Assembly (NCBI RefSeq): GCF_008831285.2
Contig: NC_045140.1
Location: forward strand, 13,016,505-13,080,504
Length of the DNA: 64,000 bases
DNA from: Nymphaea colorata
Lineage: Eukaryota > Streptophyta > Magnoliopsida > Nymphaeales > Nymphaeaceae
Direction: 5' to 3'
Shown here: in pieces, positions 22,873 through 35,391 of the stretch
How positions within the stretch are numbered: the stretch's first letter is position 1
How the letters are laid out: every line of letters starts with the position of its first letter
Made by a program: the position numbers and the translations under genes
The notes under the pieces: generated by a model
Database searches by the model: none
Told to the model about the DNA's origin: nothing
What the model saw: only the letters and a program-made list of their open reading frames with translations

Positions 22873-22990
22873 TCCATCTTGCAGCAGCATCAATCCAGGC
22901 ACGGAGAGTATGGTTGGCACGCAAAACTTGTGAGTTGTGACCATTAAGATCCCGCAAAGCATTCCTTACTCTGGAATGACCTCCCTACTT
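22873..22990 (-). other. Possible exon remnant of unknown gene
   Basis: The minus strand reads VRNALRDLNGHNSQVLRANH then TLRAWIDAAARWNSF without stops, with an in-frame stop just upstream (GEQQARK-stop). It has an amphipathic, helical look. I do not recognise the family. Confidence 0.25.
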
Positions 22991-25219
22991 TCTGGCTTGT
23001 TGCTCACCTCTTTAGGCAAACCTGAACAGAAATGTTAGAGAGAATATCACACCAAATGAAGAAAATTGTACAAACATGAAATGATTTCAGCTAGAAATTT
23101 TGGACAAGATTATTTCCTGCATTCTCCAATATCCAAACATTTTCTGTTTGCAAGTCCAATCAAACATGATAAATAACCTCTCATCACAAATTAATTGGTG
23201 CACCTAGGCCAATAGTGAGTGTTACACCAAGTTTCGGGTCATGAATTTGGAAATGCCCCAACTACTTTTCAAAACGGGAATGTTATTTTTTTTTTCCCAT
23301 ACTTAAGAAAATTTGTATTGGGATCTGACCCAAAATCAGCACTAGCACTTGAAGGGTGCTAACACTCAGCAACAATTGTATGCAAAGATAGAAGTTTGTA
23401 TTTGGAAGTATCAAGCTCAAGGTGCTGAGTGTTAACACGATTCCGACTCAGATACCAATTCAAATTTCCTTAAGCAGAGGCAGAAATGACTTTGAGGTTT
23501 TCAAAAGTACTTGGGGCATTTCAGAAGGCATGACCTCAAACTATGAGTTTCATTGGGACCTTCGAAACTCATTGGAACCTTCATGTGTTTGGGAAGCCCT
23601 TTTTTCTTTTGTATAGTCCTGGAGCACCATTTTCTTTTGCTGAGTTCAACTTCATCAGTGGCACCCTTTCAACTTGCTCATCCTCCTCCACGTGACCAAC
23701 GCACCATCTTTCATCCCATTGGAAGCACAAATCCTTCCTCCTATCTCTGATTTGATCCAGATTCAATCGCTTGGCTATGCCGTTGTTCGGTTTTATGCCT
23801 CATGCTACATTGTTCGGTTTTATGTTTTTGCAAGCTAACACTCATTCATTTACATTTCTCGTCATCGATTCTAGCTAGTTCAAAATTCTCTAGCAGTTGC
23901 AAAGCTATCCAACAACAATTGTGGCTTAGCTGCCTATACTTTAATGAAAAATTTCATCACGTAGGCCTCCTACTAAAGGAACCCATGCTTCCAGGGGCAT
24001 ATAATTTATTTTGTCAAATTCAGCCTGTCTGATACTCTAAAACATCCTTTCTGCATGAATTCAGATAGTTCAATATTATAATCTAAGAAAGTTGAAGTGC
24101 CAAAACGAACTTGATTTTCTTCGGCCTCAGTTGAGCAGTAAATTTGAGACTGAGGAAAATGAGAATAAAAAATGATAAGTTTTGGATTATGATTTATGAA
24201 TATGTTATTTTGTTTGTACTTTTTTGATATATATGTGCGAATATGTTATTCTGTTTGAAATTTTTTGACATGTTATATGTAAGTTCTGTCATCCTTATTT
24301 TCAAACCTAAAATTAGTTTAACTACTTGAGAATCTCATTTTGCTAGCTCATGTTTTTAGATGTTGGAGTTTATTTAAAACATGAAGGCCTGCTTGTTCTG
24401 CTATTTTTGAATTTCTGAGAATTTGCAATTCTTAATTAATCTTAAAAATTTATGTCCATCTGTGTGCCGATGGACGTGGCAGTCTTTCATATGTCGTACA
24501 ATTTTTTGCATTTTTCTTTCTATTTCCTAATTCTTTTTGTGCATCTCAGATTCAACTCATGGCTTTCATACAGAAGCTATTGGTTCCCAATGGAATAATG
24601 AACCCATACAAATGTTCTTCCTTAGGCCGTACCTTGCTAAAGGTAATATAACTTTGGTTGACTGTAAAGTTCCTTCTTATACTCTCCTTATGTCATATTT
24701 TTAGAAAATGGTTATAACAAAATTACTCTGTGTTCCTCTTTTCGATTATAATTGACAATGTGTTGTTTTTCAAGTGCCCATGTCTTTCCTCATGCGAAGA
24801 AAGATTGATTAAAGGTGCACCATGTTCATTTTTCAAAGAATCGTGTACTGTGCTTCTGAATCACTCAACAAAATAGGGTTTCAAATGTAGCATCCTGTAT
24901 CATTTGTATTCTACTACTGAAAATGCCAGTGATGCGAGATTGACATCTAGAAATCGACAAGCATGCAACTGCAGATGAACAAGTGCATGGTCCTCGTCCT
25001 CATCCTTCTCAAGCACCTTAGTCACAAGCTCAACAAACGGGTAGCCAGCAAACCTATGTCAGTCCCCCAATGACACTCCCTACATTAAGACGCCCAAGGA
25101 GGGATTTCACTCAGCTGGATCTTTTGGGCTGAGTAGTACCCTGACTGCCAGGAAATTTTAGTTAGGAAGCACTAGATGGTATAAGTAGTTTGTCTCTCTA
25201 CAAGGTGGCAGCAATCTAT
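22991..25219. other. No gene recognised; one splice-flanked open stretch at 24551-24643
   Basis: TTTTTGTGCATCTCAG precedes, and GTAATATAAC follows, a 93-bp open stretch (+) reading DSTHGFHTEAIGSQWNNEP and IQMFFLRPYLAK. Acceptor, donor and frame agree, so it may be an exon of an unrecognised gene or gene fragment. A short frame near 25035-25130 (LRRPRRDFTQLDLLG) faintly recalls Ty3-type gag. Nothing else is supportable. Confidence 0.25.
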
Positions 25220-26937
25220 TGACTTTTCCAAATCACTAGCATGCGCCATTCTGAAATTTATACCTATCTTAAGGAAACGCCTTTAACAACATTTGGCGAT
25301 AAATGGTAATTTATTATCTATTCAGAAAAAGGTAAGCAAACAAATAAAATTTACAGCTTCAGCAGTTTTGGTGTAATTATTTTAACTGTTCAACTATGAT
25401 ACAACAAACAAAAACTATTTAAATCATCTAGCCTGCCTTTTATCCTTCATGAAGTCATCTCATGATGAGGGGACGTACACACAAAATGTCCTCAGCTCAG
25501 CAACAATTCAAATAACTTATTGCTAAACATAAAAGCAGTAAGCTACTTGTAACCTGATATAGGATAAATAAAGAAACATGAATCGCTACCTCCTCCAATG
25601 TTGAAAAGTAGAAATCAAAAGTATATATGGCATTCACACTTCAACCACTATTCTTGCCATGGAAAATTCATATTGTTAGCAATTCATATTTTTGGATACC
25701 CAAAATCAGCAGCAGTTTTTTTTTTTTTGTATTTGAACATTAATTAAGTGTACTGATATTTTACCACTGAAAATATTTCTTTCAATTTCTGAAACCTTAA
25801 AAGGCCTGAACGTTTTATCTAGACATTTTTAAGCATTAAAAGTTCTGAATATTTAAAGGTTTCAAACCTTTTACAACCAATATTTAGATGATCTAAAACA
25901 TTTTTGTGAAGGTCTATAAAGAATGACAAAACTAAGACTTTTATGTGATTTTATCTAGACAAGGGATTTCCCCATTTTCGCTGTTGTAGCACAGCTGCCT
26001 TTTACTCTTTCACCCAAAATCAGCTTTTTGTTTCATTAGCTTGATGTCTTGATCTGTAGTAGACCCATGTATCTTAGCAACAGTAGTGTAAATGACTAAA
26101 TTTCTGCTCTCTCCAGAACTACTTACAAGATATCAAAATAATGATAAAATTGTTGATCCTATTCAGTACACATATAAAGTGTGAGTGTGTTTTAATTCAT
26201 TGGCATAAAATGAATTTATGATTACCAAAATGCAGTCATGAAACTGTATACATGCCGTAGTCTCCAAAGCGATAGTTGAAAGTTCCTCTTCGACTAGCTT
26301 CATTTATAAAAGCTCCTTTCACAAAGCTCTTGAATTTCCCTAAAAATGGTTCTTGGAGAAAAAGAAAAGAAAAGTTCAGACTAACCAGAGCTGCAGTCAT
26401 AATAGAGATGACTAAAAGTTCAAGAGGGTACAGAGCACAAATTTTAATATTTTCATTTTCATTGACAGTTGAAAAAGAGGTCTCCAAAATGCTAAAGGAA
26501 ATAATTTAAGTCGATGTTTAATCCACGAAAATGGAAAAAAAAAAAAAGAAAACATGATGCCTTAATTATTGTGCTTTCCCTTCTGTAAAATCTTCTTCAA
26601 TATGGAAAGAGAAAATATATAAAAACATATACACATAGAGAAACCATAAGCATGCCTCTGGGGACTAAAAATCTGAAGGTGGTGACAAGAAGATGAAGGA
26701 AGATAGATAGAGATCTCCACCTACAAGCTAGTAACCTAGGTGGAGATGGGGGCGCCAATGGAATGAGGTGATAATGCTGGCTTGGCTCCTTATTATCCCT
26801 CTATTCATGCAAAAACCACCATTGTGTTTGTGTAAGGTGAAATTCCCTTTCTTAAAATGCTACAATGATAAATAGACAAAGAATTGAAAGAACATTTCCA
26901 TAGCATCTCTATGGCACAAATATGGGTGTGTGTGCGA

Positions 26938-26968
<31 letters not shown>

Positions 26969-27660
26969 TGATTGTCCAACTCGATGCTATAAAAAACAAT
27001 GAACTAGGCTATGTCATTCAAATGATTGATTCATCTATCCTCTTCTGGCCACCAGTGGCGAATCATTCACCGTCCACAAAGGGAAAGGAGCAACAACGAC
27101 GCTAATTTTTATTTACTTCTGTATAGAGCAATGACGATGTTAATTTTTATCTACGCGAATTGGAAATGCACACGTGAATGCAAAAGGAAGACAAAGAGGC
27201 GACAGATAAACCTATTGGAACCCAACTGTTAGAGGGACTTTCAAAAATTTCAAACCCTAGAGATTTATCCACGTCCATTAAGGAAGGAATTAAAAGATTT
27301 CAAGAAACATTAGAGAAAAAAGGTGAAAACTCATTCACAAACCAATCGAAAGATTTTTGCAAAGGAAGATCACAAGCATAGATCCAGAGAAAAGGACCTT
27401 AGCAACAATTCAACTAAAAAAAAGAAACAGAACATAACATTTTACCGATTGTTCACTGCTGTATAAAGACATTGTCAGCTTCATCAGTTTCTGCCACAAT
27501 GCCCATCATCTATAAGTGGTAACAGGGCTTCTTTATTCCCTCTTCGGGGATCCCATACGCCATGCTATAAAGACGGGCGAAGACGAGGAGATGCTCCAAT
27601 GTCTGATGAGGAGAGCGAGAGGAGAAGGAAGGGTGCAAAGAAAAGTCGAGATTGTAATGC
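25220..27660 (-). repeat. Direct segmental duplication, copy 2
   Basis: It matches 16853-19675 in order and orientation, separated from it by about 5.5 kb. It lacks the 440-bp segment present at 17296-17735: the join lies at GGAAAATTCATATTGTTAGC near 25660. It retains the possible exon at 26254-26361 (EPFLGKFKSFVKGAFINEAS, then GTFNYRFGDYGM) and the (GA)n tract at 26935-26968. Confidence 0.8.
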
Positions 27661-29440
27661 GTAAAAAATGAACAGAAACGATTTCAATTGAGTTGGAAAT
27701 TGATTTTATTACACCAGTACAAGAATTGATTACATGTGAATCTCAAATTATATGGGCCCTAGTTTAGTTGAACAATATATAATTATTTTGGAATCAAACG
27801 GGATCGGTCTCCTTCCAATCTTTTATTAATATAAAATAACACAAATTGCTATACATCTAATTATTTGAGATTGGCAATAGCTAAATTGGATTTGAATTCA
27901 CTAAGCTCCAAAATCCTGACATAGCCAAACAATGTTGCCCGTCCCAAAATATACCATAGTAATAGTTTAAACTAGTTGCCAAGCTGAGACGAGGAGTCTT
28001 GACATAGTTGTTTCCTAATCAGGATAAAATTAATATTTAGAATTTATGCAAAAAATTCTGCTTTATGACCTGTTTAGGTGATGCAAAGCCAGTATTACCA
28101 GGAAAAAACGAGAAAATGAATATTAAGGAAAATTTATTATAGACTGCTTTTTTTGGTCATTATCTCAAATATGAGACTTTAGGTTTCTCATATTTTAATT
28201 ACTTTGTTACTTTTACCGACCAATGTTGTTAGAATCAGCTTAAATGAATGGCAGTGACGTTTTTTTTGGCAAAGCTTTTCCTGACTCTAGAAGATAACAT
28301 TGAAAAGTCTGGAGTCATGTCACAAAAAATGTGTTTTTTCTAAAAAAACATAAAAGAACGTGATAAAATTAAATTACCATTTAAAACTTTTAAAAAGTAT
28401 GTTTTTTGAAAAAATGTAAAAAAAAAACGCGTTTTTGACACGTTTTAACGCGGTTTTTTATGGTTTTTTCACTTTGTTTCATCTTTTTGTATTTTTTTAA
28501 CGTTGAACAGTTGTTTTTTTACTTTTTATTTTTTATTTGTTACAAATTTACTTATCTTTTGATGTTTGTGTTATTAGCTTCTCACTTAATTTATTTTTTT
28601 AAATTTTTTGAAATTTACTATATTTTTCTCATTTTTTTAAGTTCATCGTATTTTAGTCGTGAAAAACCTCACCATTTAAAACTCTGAAACATTATTTGTT
28701 ACTATGATATAGACTAATCTTATTATAATCGGCATCATTGGGCCTCCATAAGCCGACCCAAATTGAATTTGACAGTAACCAGTTCAATTCAATGAAAAAT
28801 TAAAGAATGCAATATGCTGTTTTCCTTAAGCTGTTCGTTCATCCACATTTTGAGAAAAAAGTAAGGCATTGTTTGATGGGTGCCATATTTCTTTATTCAT
28901 TTGCTAAGGAATCCTTTGGTCCTTACATGAGAGGTGGGAAGATCTTGTAAGGTTGTGTGTCTTGGAACTCTTCAGCATGGAAATGAACACCACCAATCTT
29001 TCATATGTTGCTCGCTCAGAGGTATTCTTTTATTTCTACTTTCTACGGAAAGTCAGAAACTACCCCACAGTATGAACCTTCCTTTTTTGTCTAGTTTTGG
29101 TAAATTGTGCACTTTAGGTACCTTCAAAACTATTTTGAAGGTAATCAAAAGCAATAAGGAGTAGTAAGTTGCACCAATGTCAGGTGCCCAAAATGAAACA
29201 TATAATGATCAGTCATAAACATTGATTTTCCAGTTAAAAGAAAACATCAAATCCTTCTAAATCTTGTTTGAAGACACCTCGACCATAGCACATTCATTCT
29301 TTTAGTATGAGGAAAGTTCGCATCAGGCAGCAATGATTCTGCCAGACCCTACGGTATGGTGGTTGGAGTTCACTTTGGCGCTCCTTTCATGAGTCAAGCC
29401 CGTCAAATAATCTGATCGATGACTTGTTTTTCATAAGAGA
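27661..29440. other. No gene recognised
   Basis: AT-rich, with T-rich runs at 28440-28640. Short open frames are low-complexity F/L/Y-rich. Nothing coding is supportable. Confidence 0.5.
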
Positions 29441-29469
29441 TAATTATAGCTCAGCTCAGCAAGCCCGCA

Positions 29470-31377
29470 TCACAAAGCTTGAATGTCGTCTAGGCAAGTT
29501 AACTGGGGACTTGAACTTGAGAACCAACATCTAGGGGCTTGCTTTAGCCCATATAGAGATTTTCTAAGCCGACATACTCTAGTCTCCCCCTTTCCTCTAT
29601 ATCCTGGTGGGAGGCTCATGTAAATCTCTTCTTGCAAATCCCCATGGAGAAACATGTTTTGAGCATCCATTTGATGTAACTGCCAATTAAATTTCATGGC
29701 CAATGTAAGGAGGCATCTAACAGTAACAAGTTTTATTACTGGAGCAAAAGCTTCATCATAGTCAAGTCCTTCAATTTGTGTGTATCCCTTTGCAACTAAT
29801 CAAGCCTTGTGTCTCTCTATAGTTCCATCAAATTTGTATTTGGTTCTAAACACCCACTTGCAACCTATCGGTTGTTGTCCATGAGGGAGTGACACCATCT
29901 CCCATGTTCCATTGTTTTCAAGAGCCCTTAATTATGCCGCCATAGCATTATGCCAATGATTAAACTGTACCACCTCACTATAGGTGAGAGGTTTGGTTTG
30001 TTTGGAGACAGCTAGAAGAAAGGATTGATGAGAACGAGAAAAACGACTAAATGAAACATAATTGGTTAGAAGATACCAGCTGCCTCTTTTGTGATCATGC
30101 TGTGATGGAACATTGATTCCAATCGTGGCAACACCACAATAGAAGTCTCTTAGCAGCAATGAGGGCTTGGGTTTGGGAAGTGATATCTTCTCAGTTCCAT
30201 AGTTTGATCATTGGTTCCTGGTGCACCAAGTGGTGGAGGTAGAGATACATGTTGAGCTGATTCAGAAGTGTATCAATAGCTGATGGGTGGTGACTTGTGA
30301 ACTCATTTGTGAATGTAAGGTTTTCTTCTTGAGAAGGTGAATGTCTAAGAACTTCATTGCTATCCATTACATCATCTGTAATTGGCAAAGGCAGGACTCT
30401 ATTGGGTGGTACACTTTCTTTATTTTTAAAAAGAAATACATTTTCACAAAATTCGACATCACGACTGGTAAACAATTTTTGTGTCTCATGGTCATATACT
30501 TTATGTCTTTTGGCCATATAGGTAACATAGAAATATACATCTATGTACACTTTGATCAAATTTATGCTTAACATTCAAATTTGTAGCATAACACAAGCAC
30601 CCAAATATTTTGAGATGTGAAAATTAGGCTTTTTATTATATAATTTTTCATATGGTGACTTACCTTCAAATAATGGAAAGGGTGTCCTATTTACTAGATA
30701 GGCAGTTGTTAAAACACATTCGCCCCAAAATTTGAGAGGAAGATCAGCTTGAAAACGCAATGCTGGCACTACACACAAAAGGTGTCGATGTTTTATTTCA
30801 ACAACACATTTTGTTGTGGTGTCTTGACACAACTATGCTCATGAACTACACCATGCATTTGAAAAAAATCAGTCATCTCTTGTAAAAAAAAAATTAGCAC
30901 CATTATCGGTTCTAATTCTTTGGATTTTGACATTAAATTGATTTTCAATCAGTGAAAAAAACATTGCAACAATTTTTTTTGTTTGATGCTTGTGCCTCAT
31001 AAGAAAAATCCATGTCATAAATCATCTACAATGCTCAAAAAATAATATGCACCTGTTAGAGATTCTTGAGAATAAGGACCACATATGTTGTAATGTATCA
31101 ACTCAAAAGACTTTAAGGAATTGATTTCAGATATTTCAAATGGCAAGCATGACTGTTTTGAGAGAAAGCAAACATCACAACTACAATCCTTTAACTTAAT
31201 CATAGAGTCATAAGTTTCAAGCAACTTATTCCTAGAAATGAAATGATGACCTAATCTCCAATGCCAAACATCTATCTGTGGGTTAGAAGAAAACATTACT
31301 GAAGATTGTATGGGTGTTATGCTGCTAGAGACCCTTAAGTAGTATAATCTGTTTCTGAGATCAGCTGCTCCAATCAC
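29470..31377 (-). pseudogene. Pol of Copia D: integrase and N-terminal RT, broken
   Basis: Pre-integrase: VWHWRLGHHFISRNKL and CDVCFLSKQSCLPF (31140-31280). Integrase: SFELIHYNICGPY and YYFLSIVDD (31020-31110). C-terminal integrase: LPLKFWGECVLTTAYLVNRT and KSPYEKLYNKKPNF (30600-30760). RT: WEMVSLPHGQQPIGCKWVFR (29850), IEGLDYDEAFAPVIKLVTVR (29730) and HQMDAQNMFLHGDLQEEIYM (29620-29680). Frames change at 31010, 30575, 30190 and 29930, with stops in between. Confidence 0.8.
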
Positions 31378-31740
31378 AGTCTTGTAGTCCTGGTCCTTTA
31401 TGAGGCAACTGATATGAGAAAAGACAATAACAAGGTCAGAATTTTAGTAGCTTGCTGGTTAAGAGCAAGTTGAACTTAAATTCAAGGACAAAGAAAACAT
31501 GATGCAAGATTAAGTAAGGCGAGATTTTGATGGTTCCAACATGAGTGGCAAAGACTAATCTATTGTTGGGTAAACGAATAGGAAACTAATTTTCAAGTCT
31601 AGAAAATTCAGAAAACAGAGAAAGAGAGGATGCCATATGGTCACTAGCACCACTATCTAACAACCAGTCATTGGTTTGAGATGAGGACATACCGGCAAAG
31701 TGAACTTATGAAGAAGATGATTTTTCATTCAGTGTTTGAA

Positions 31741-32600
31741 TCAACTTATGACACTCCTCCATAATAAGTGCAGGGACAGTTTCTTTCTCGGCTCTAATGC
31801 TATGTTCAGCAGCTTTGCAGGCATCTGAAAGTTTTTCAGCAAAATTGTGTGTTGTAGCAACTGTGGACTCTTGTTTCTGTTTGGTGTTTTTTTGTGATTG
31901 GAAGGATATTCATGTAATTTGAAGCATTTTTCTCTAGTGTGTCCAATTCCTTGACAGTAGGTACAAAAGATTTGTGCACGCCTATTGTTTCTGGTTTTAC
32001 TGAATTGAGTGTTCATAGTAGCTAGACACGTGTTTTCAGTAGATGGCAGAAGGCAGGCCTCCCTTTGTTTTTCTTCCTGAATGACTAATGAGTATCGCGG
32101 TAGGGGATCTATTAGCAAAATCTGTCCTCGAATGGTACTATAGGTGTCGTTTAGCCCCATTAGGAATTGTACAACTTTTTCTTCTTGTTGTTTTTCAATA
32201 AGAACCTTCATCACTCCACATATGCAGCTTGGTAACGTATCATAAGAAGACAATCATCCCAATATGACTTTAACTTTGTGAAATACATTGCAACCGATTG
32301 AGATTCTTGTGTGTGCCTATTCATAGCATATTTTATCTAAAACCTTTTGGGTGCACTGCTCTGTGTGAATTTGTCCTTCAAATCCATCCAGAACCTCACA
32401 AGCCTTGGTTGCATAAATGACAGTTCCAGCTAATTCTTTAGACAATGAGTTTATTAGCCAAGATAATACCATGTTGTTGCAACGCAACCAGTAAATATAT
32501 TCAGGTTGAGAAATTTATCCATCAATGAATCGTAACTTATTTTTTGCGGCTATGGCCATTGACATGGACCGACGCCATGTTGAATAGTTGTCTCCATTAA
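31741..32600 (-). pseudogene. Gag of Copia D, broken
   Basis: The N-terminal part reads LVSQHLNGDNYSTWRRSMSM and AIAAKNKLRFIDG (32520-32610). A middle part follows with stops, then LIEKQQEEKVVQFLMGLNDT, TIRGQILLIDPLP and a CCHC zinc knuckle CTYCQGIGHTREKC (about 31920-31965). This is the long-gag Copia type with FLMGLND and PLP motifs. The first residues are separated from the rest by the hAT-like insertion at 32624-32799. Confidence 0.78.
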
Positions 32601-32623
32601 GATGTTGGGAGACAAGCTATGGG

Positions 32624-32799
32624 GCTGCCCAGGCACCCAACGGGCTGGGTTCGCTACCCAAGCGCAGCCCATTATTGTGTTAGGCCAGGCCGTGCTTGAC
32701 ACAATACCAGCCCACCGAGTCAAGAGCGTACCTAGGCCCGAGCCTGTGCTAACTGAGTATCAGGTACACGATGGCAGCCTAACCTGATGCCCAGGCCTA
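32624..32799. mobile_element. Non-autonomous hAT-like element inside Copia D gag
   Basis: The right end, inverted, reads TAGGCCTGGGCATCAGGTTA, close to the element at 20985 and the complete hAT element. The left end, GCTGCCCAGGCACCCAACGG, is more diverged. The flanks GCTATGGG and ACTATGAG agree at 6 of 8 bases. The interior is rich in GGCC/GCCC motifs. The surrounding gag frame resumes correctly on both sides, so this is an insertion. Confidence 0.55.
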
Positions 32800-32860
32800 A
32801 CTATGAGGATGAGGTGTTATGATCTTCACACCAACATGATCAGTCCAGATTTGAGAGATC

Positions 32861-34158
32861 AGATTATTTTAGTGGGACTAAAAGGGAAAAATTTTTAGAT
32901 GTAGAGTCATTTCTATGGAAGAAGATAACCTTTTGGTGAATAATATGACAAAAGAATTTTCGTTCTTGCATGTGTTTATTTAGAGATTGAATGATATGAG
33001 ATCTCAATCTAACATATTCCTAGTTTAGAGCGATTGAAAATGTTGAGACTTGTGAAAATAGAATTTGATCTAGGGCACAATGGGCAATCTTTGGGCAGTG
33101 GCCATGCTATATATTTATCCCTTTTGCGGGTACAAAATATTGTATAATCTTAACCAGCATACAGTATGTTTTCATTGCTTCATGCTCTCAGTGATGCAAA
33201 CATATTTGCCAATATGTATATGAGATATGCATATAGTTCAATGCTATTGTTTTTCTTATCATGTGCAAGTTGGAGGATGTTTGGAAATTGGATTTGGATC
33301 CGCTCAGGATTAAAAAAAATGTATGATTTGTTTTTTCTTATATCTAAATTTGACTTTACCCTAAATTCAAAGTTTTAAACTGATAATGGGAGTGGTTTTG
33401 GAAACCACTCCCATCCCCATCCTTTTCCAGTATGTCTAAGTTCAGAGACAGTGAAACAGTGAAAGTTAGTCCCTGTTTTCAATTAAAAAAAATCTGAGAA
33501 AGGGTGTGCACTGCATCCTTTTTTGCAAATAGAATTGTTGAAGTATACATGTCTCCATTCTATGAGAATTGTTATTTTGTCGCATTCATTCTAGTGTTAC
33601 AATCTTGAGCAAGCTGTCTTTGGGTATAATATTTTTTTTTTGGTCATTTCAATTTCCTATCAGCAAGTCAAGGAGCACTTGCAAGCATCTTTCAAGAATT
33701 CAACTCTCTTTTGCATTTGTCTTTCTATCTCATTTCACATGCCATAAGGAAACCTGCCTCTGTGCAGCTTGATGAGTCCTATGATACCAATCATTCCATA
33801 TGTTCGCCACGATGAAATAAGAATGTTTGCTACCACATCTTCTTCCTCTAACCACTTACCCTTGGTTGATAACCAATCCCTTGTCGCCATCATATTGTTG
33901 TCATTCCTATTCAATTTCTGAACAAGCTGACTTTCCATACTTCAGTTACTGCATTAACAGGGAGGTTCATTATGTAAAAATTGACTGAATTTCTTAATTT
34001 CCAAGAAAATCAAATTCTTATGTGGATAACATTGTTTCAAAAATTGCATAAGTCCATGTCTTTGAATTTTCTTTTCTCCACTATTTCAGCTCATTACTAA
34101 TTTCCCTTGGGCAATTCGGTAGTGACAAACTGATTTCCAACCTTGCACCATGCATCAA
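32861..34158. other. No gene recognised; probable LINE 3' remnant at the right edge
   Basis: The last 60 bp (minus strand VDAWCKVGNQFVTTELPKGN, then a stop) continue the LINE sequence found beyond the hAT element at 39573. The 67-residue minus frame at 33735-33938 and the rest of the segment are unrecognised. Confidence 0.4.
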
Positions 34159-34166
34159 CTACCATA

Positions 34167-34400
34167 TAGGCCTGGGCAACGGGCCGGGCCAGGCCGGCCC
34201 GGCCCGTTTATGTGATGTCGTTAATGACCCGCAAGTGGATCGGGTCGGCCCGCTACCCGATTATTACCGGGCCGGGCCGGGCTGGGTCATACATGTCTGA
34301 AGCCCGGCCCGACCCGTTTTGTTAACTGCCGGGCCGGGTCGGGCCGAGTAGGGCCGGGCCGGGTCGGGCCGAGTAGGGCCGGGCCGGGTTGGGTCTGTTT
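34167..34400. repeat. Left subterminal GGGCCGGG array of the hAT element
   Basis: A dense run of GGGCCGGG, CGGCCCG and GGGTCGGGCC motifs on both strands. It includes a tandem unit GGGCCGGGTCGGGCCGAGTA at 34331-34350 and 34356-34375. In Ac/Ds and other hAT elements, short motifs repeated just inside the ends bind transposase. That role here is inference from position and density. Confidence 0.7.
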
Positions 34401-35391
34401 GGTTTTTAAAACTAAGCATTATTTACTTAAATGCCAAAATTGTCAAGTTGCACGGATATATGCTTCCTAATAATGGATTCAGTCAATCCTAATTTGTATT
34501 GTATCCATTTTGTTTAGTATCTGTAATTAAACAAAAGCATCATAACACCAATTTGCCTCTTGACAACTCTGATCGGGTTGGGCATCAATCAGACACAGGA
34601 AAGAAGAAAGACAAGCAAGGCATTTGATATAGAAACCTTGACGGTCAAACAAAGTGACATTCTCATTCATTAACCAAGTGTCTGCATCAGAGCATATCCC
34701 CAATGTCAGTTACGCATTACAGTCCTTTCAAACAGTCTCCTCATTTCTAAAATCATCTTGAAGAAACTGCAAGAAATAACAAAGTGGCAAAATCATCCAA
34801 TGGATGACAGAGTCATATCACCACAGCACATCAAAGAGAGATCATGGTTATGTTTTGCATCTAAGTGGAAGGAAGAACCTGCACACCATTGAGCTGTTTT
34901 CTTTTGTATACTGTTGTCATTACCACTATATGGATGAGAAGCATTAACCTCAAGCATTGCATTGTCAAGCATTTTCTCATACATCAAAGTTAAACATAGA
35001 GAACGACAAAAACTGAATCTACAATTAGAACTCAAAAAAGAATGATAGCTTCAATAGGGAGTTCATGGTTGTAGTTCCTTACAACAGCAACTACAAAATC
35101 ATTTGACAAAGGTTTTGTTGGAACAAGAACCGGCTTCCAAAAATGCCAAAGCAACATCCAAATAGCAAAGCCTAAACTATTGCAACATGAAAATTAAAGT
35201 AAACATCTTCAAAGTCCATCAACAACCTGCATATGAAAATCAAAGTAAATGTCTTCAAAGTCCATCAGCAACCTTGAAATGTCCATCTACAATTTAACAC
35301 GAAAAAGAAATGTTAATAAAAATTAACAGGTGCTTGCCTGCATGGAATAATAAGAATGCATTAAAAATTACCGTGATAATCATGCATTTGA

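Larger units (their letters stand above)
29470..32860 (-). mobile_element. Truncated Copia element 'D' (gag to RT), 3' part lost
   Basis: From high to low coordinates the order is gag, pre-integrase, integrase and RT. The element stops inside RT at about 29490, after LYGLKQAPRCWF. No RNase H, polypurine tract or LTR is seen. The gag start is interrupted at 32624-32799 by a hAT-like element. No 5' LTR or primer site was found above 32860. Confidence 0.8.

Noticed and set aside
34167-34400. CpG island or promoter
   Set aside because: The GC-rich block starts exactly at a transposon end with a target duplication and mirrors the block at the other end, so it is element sequence.
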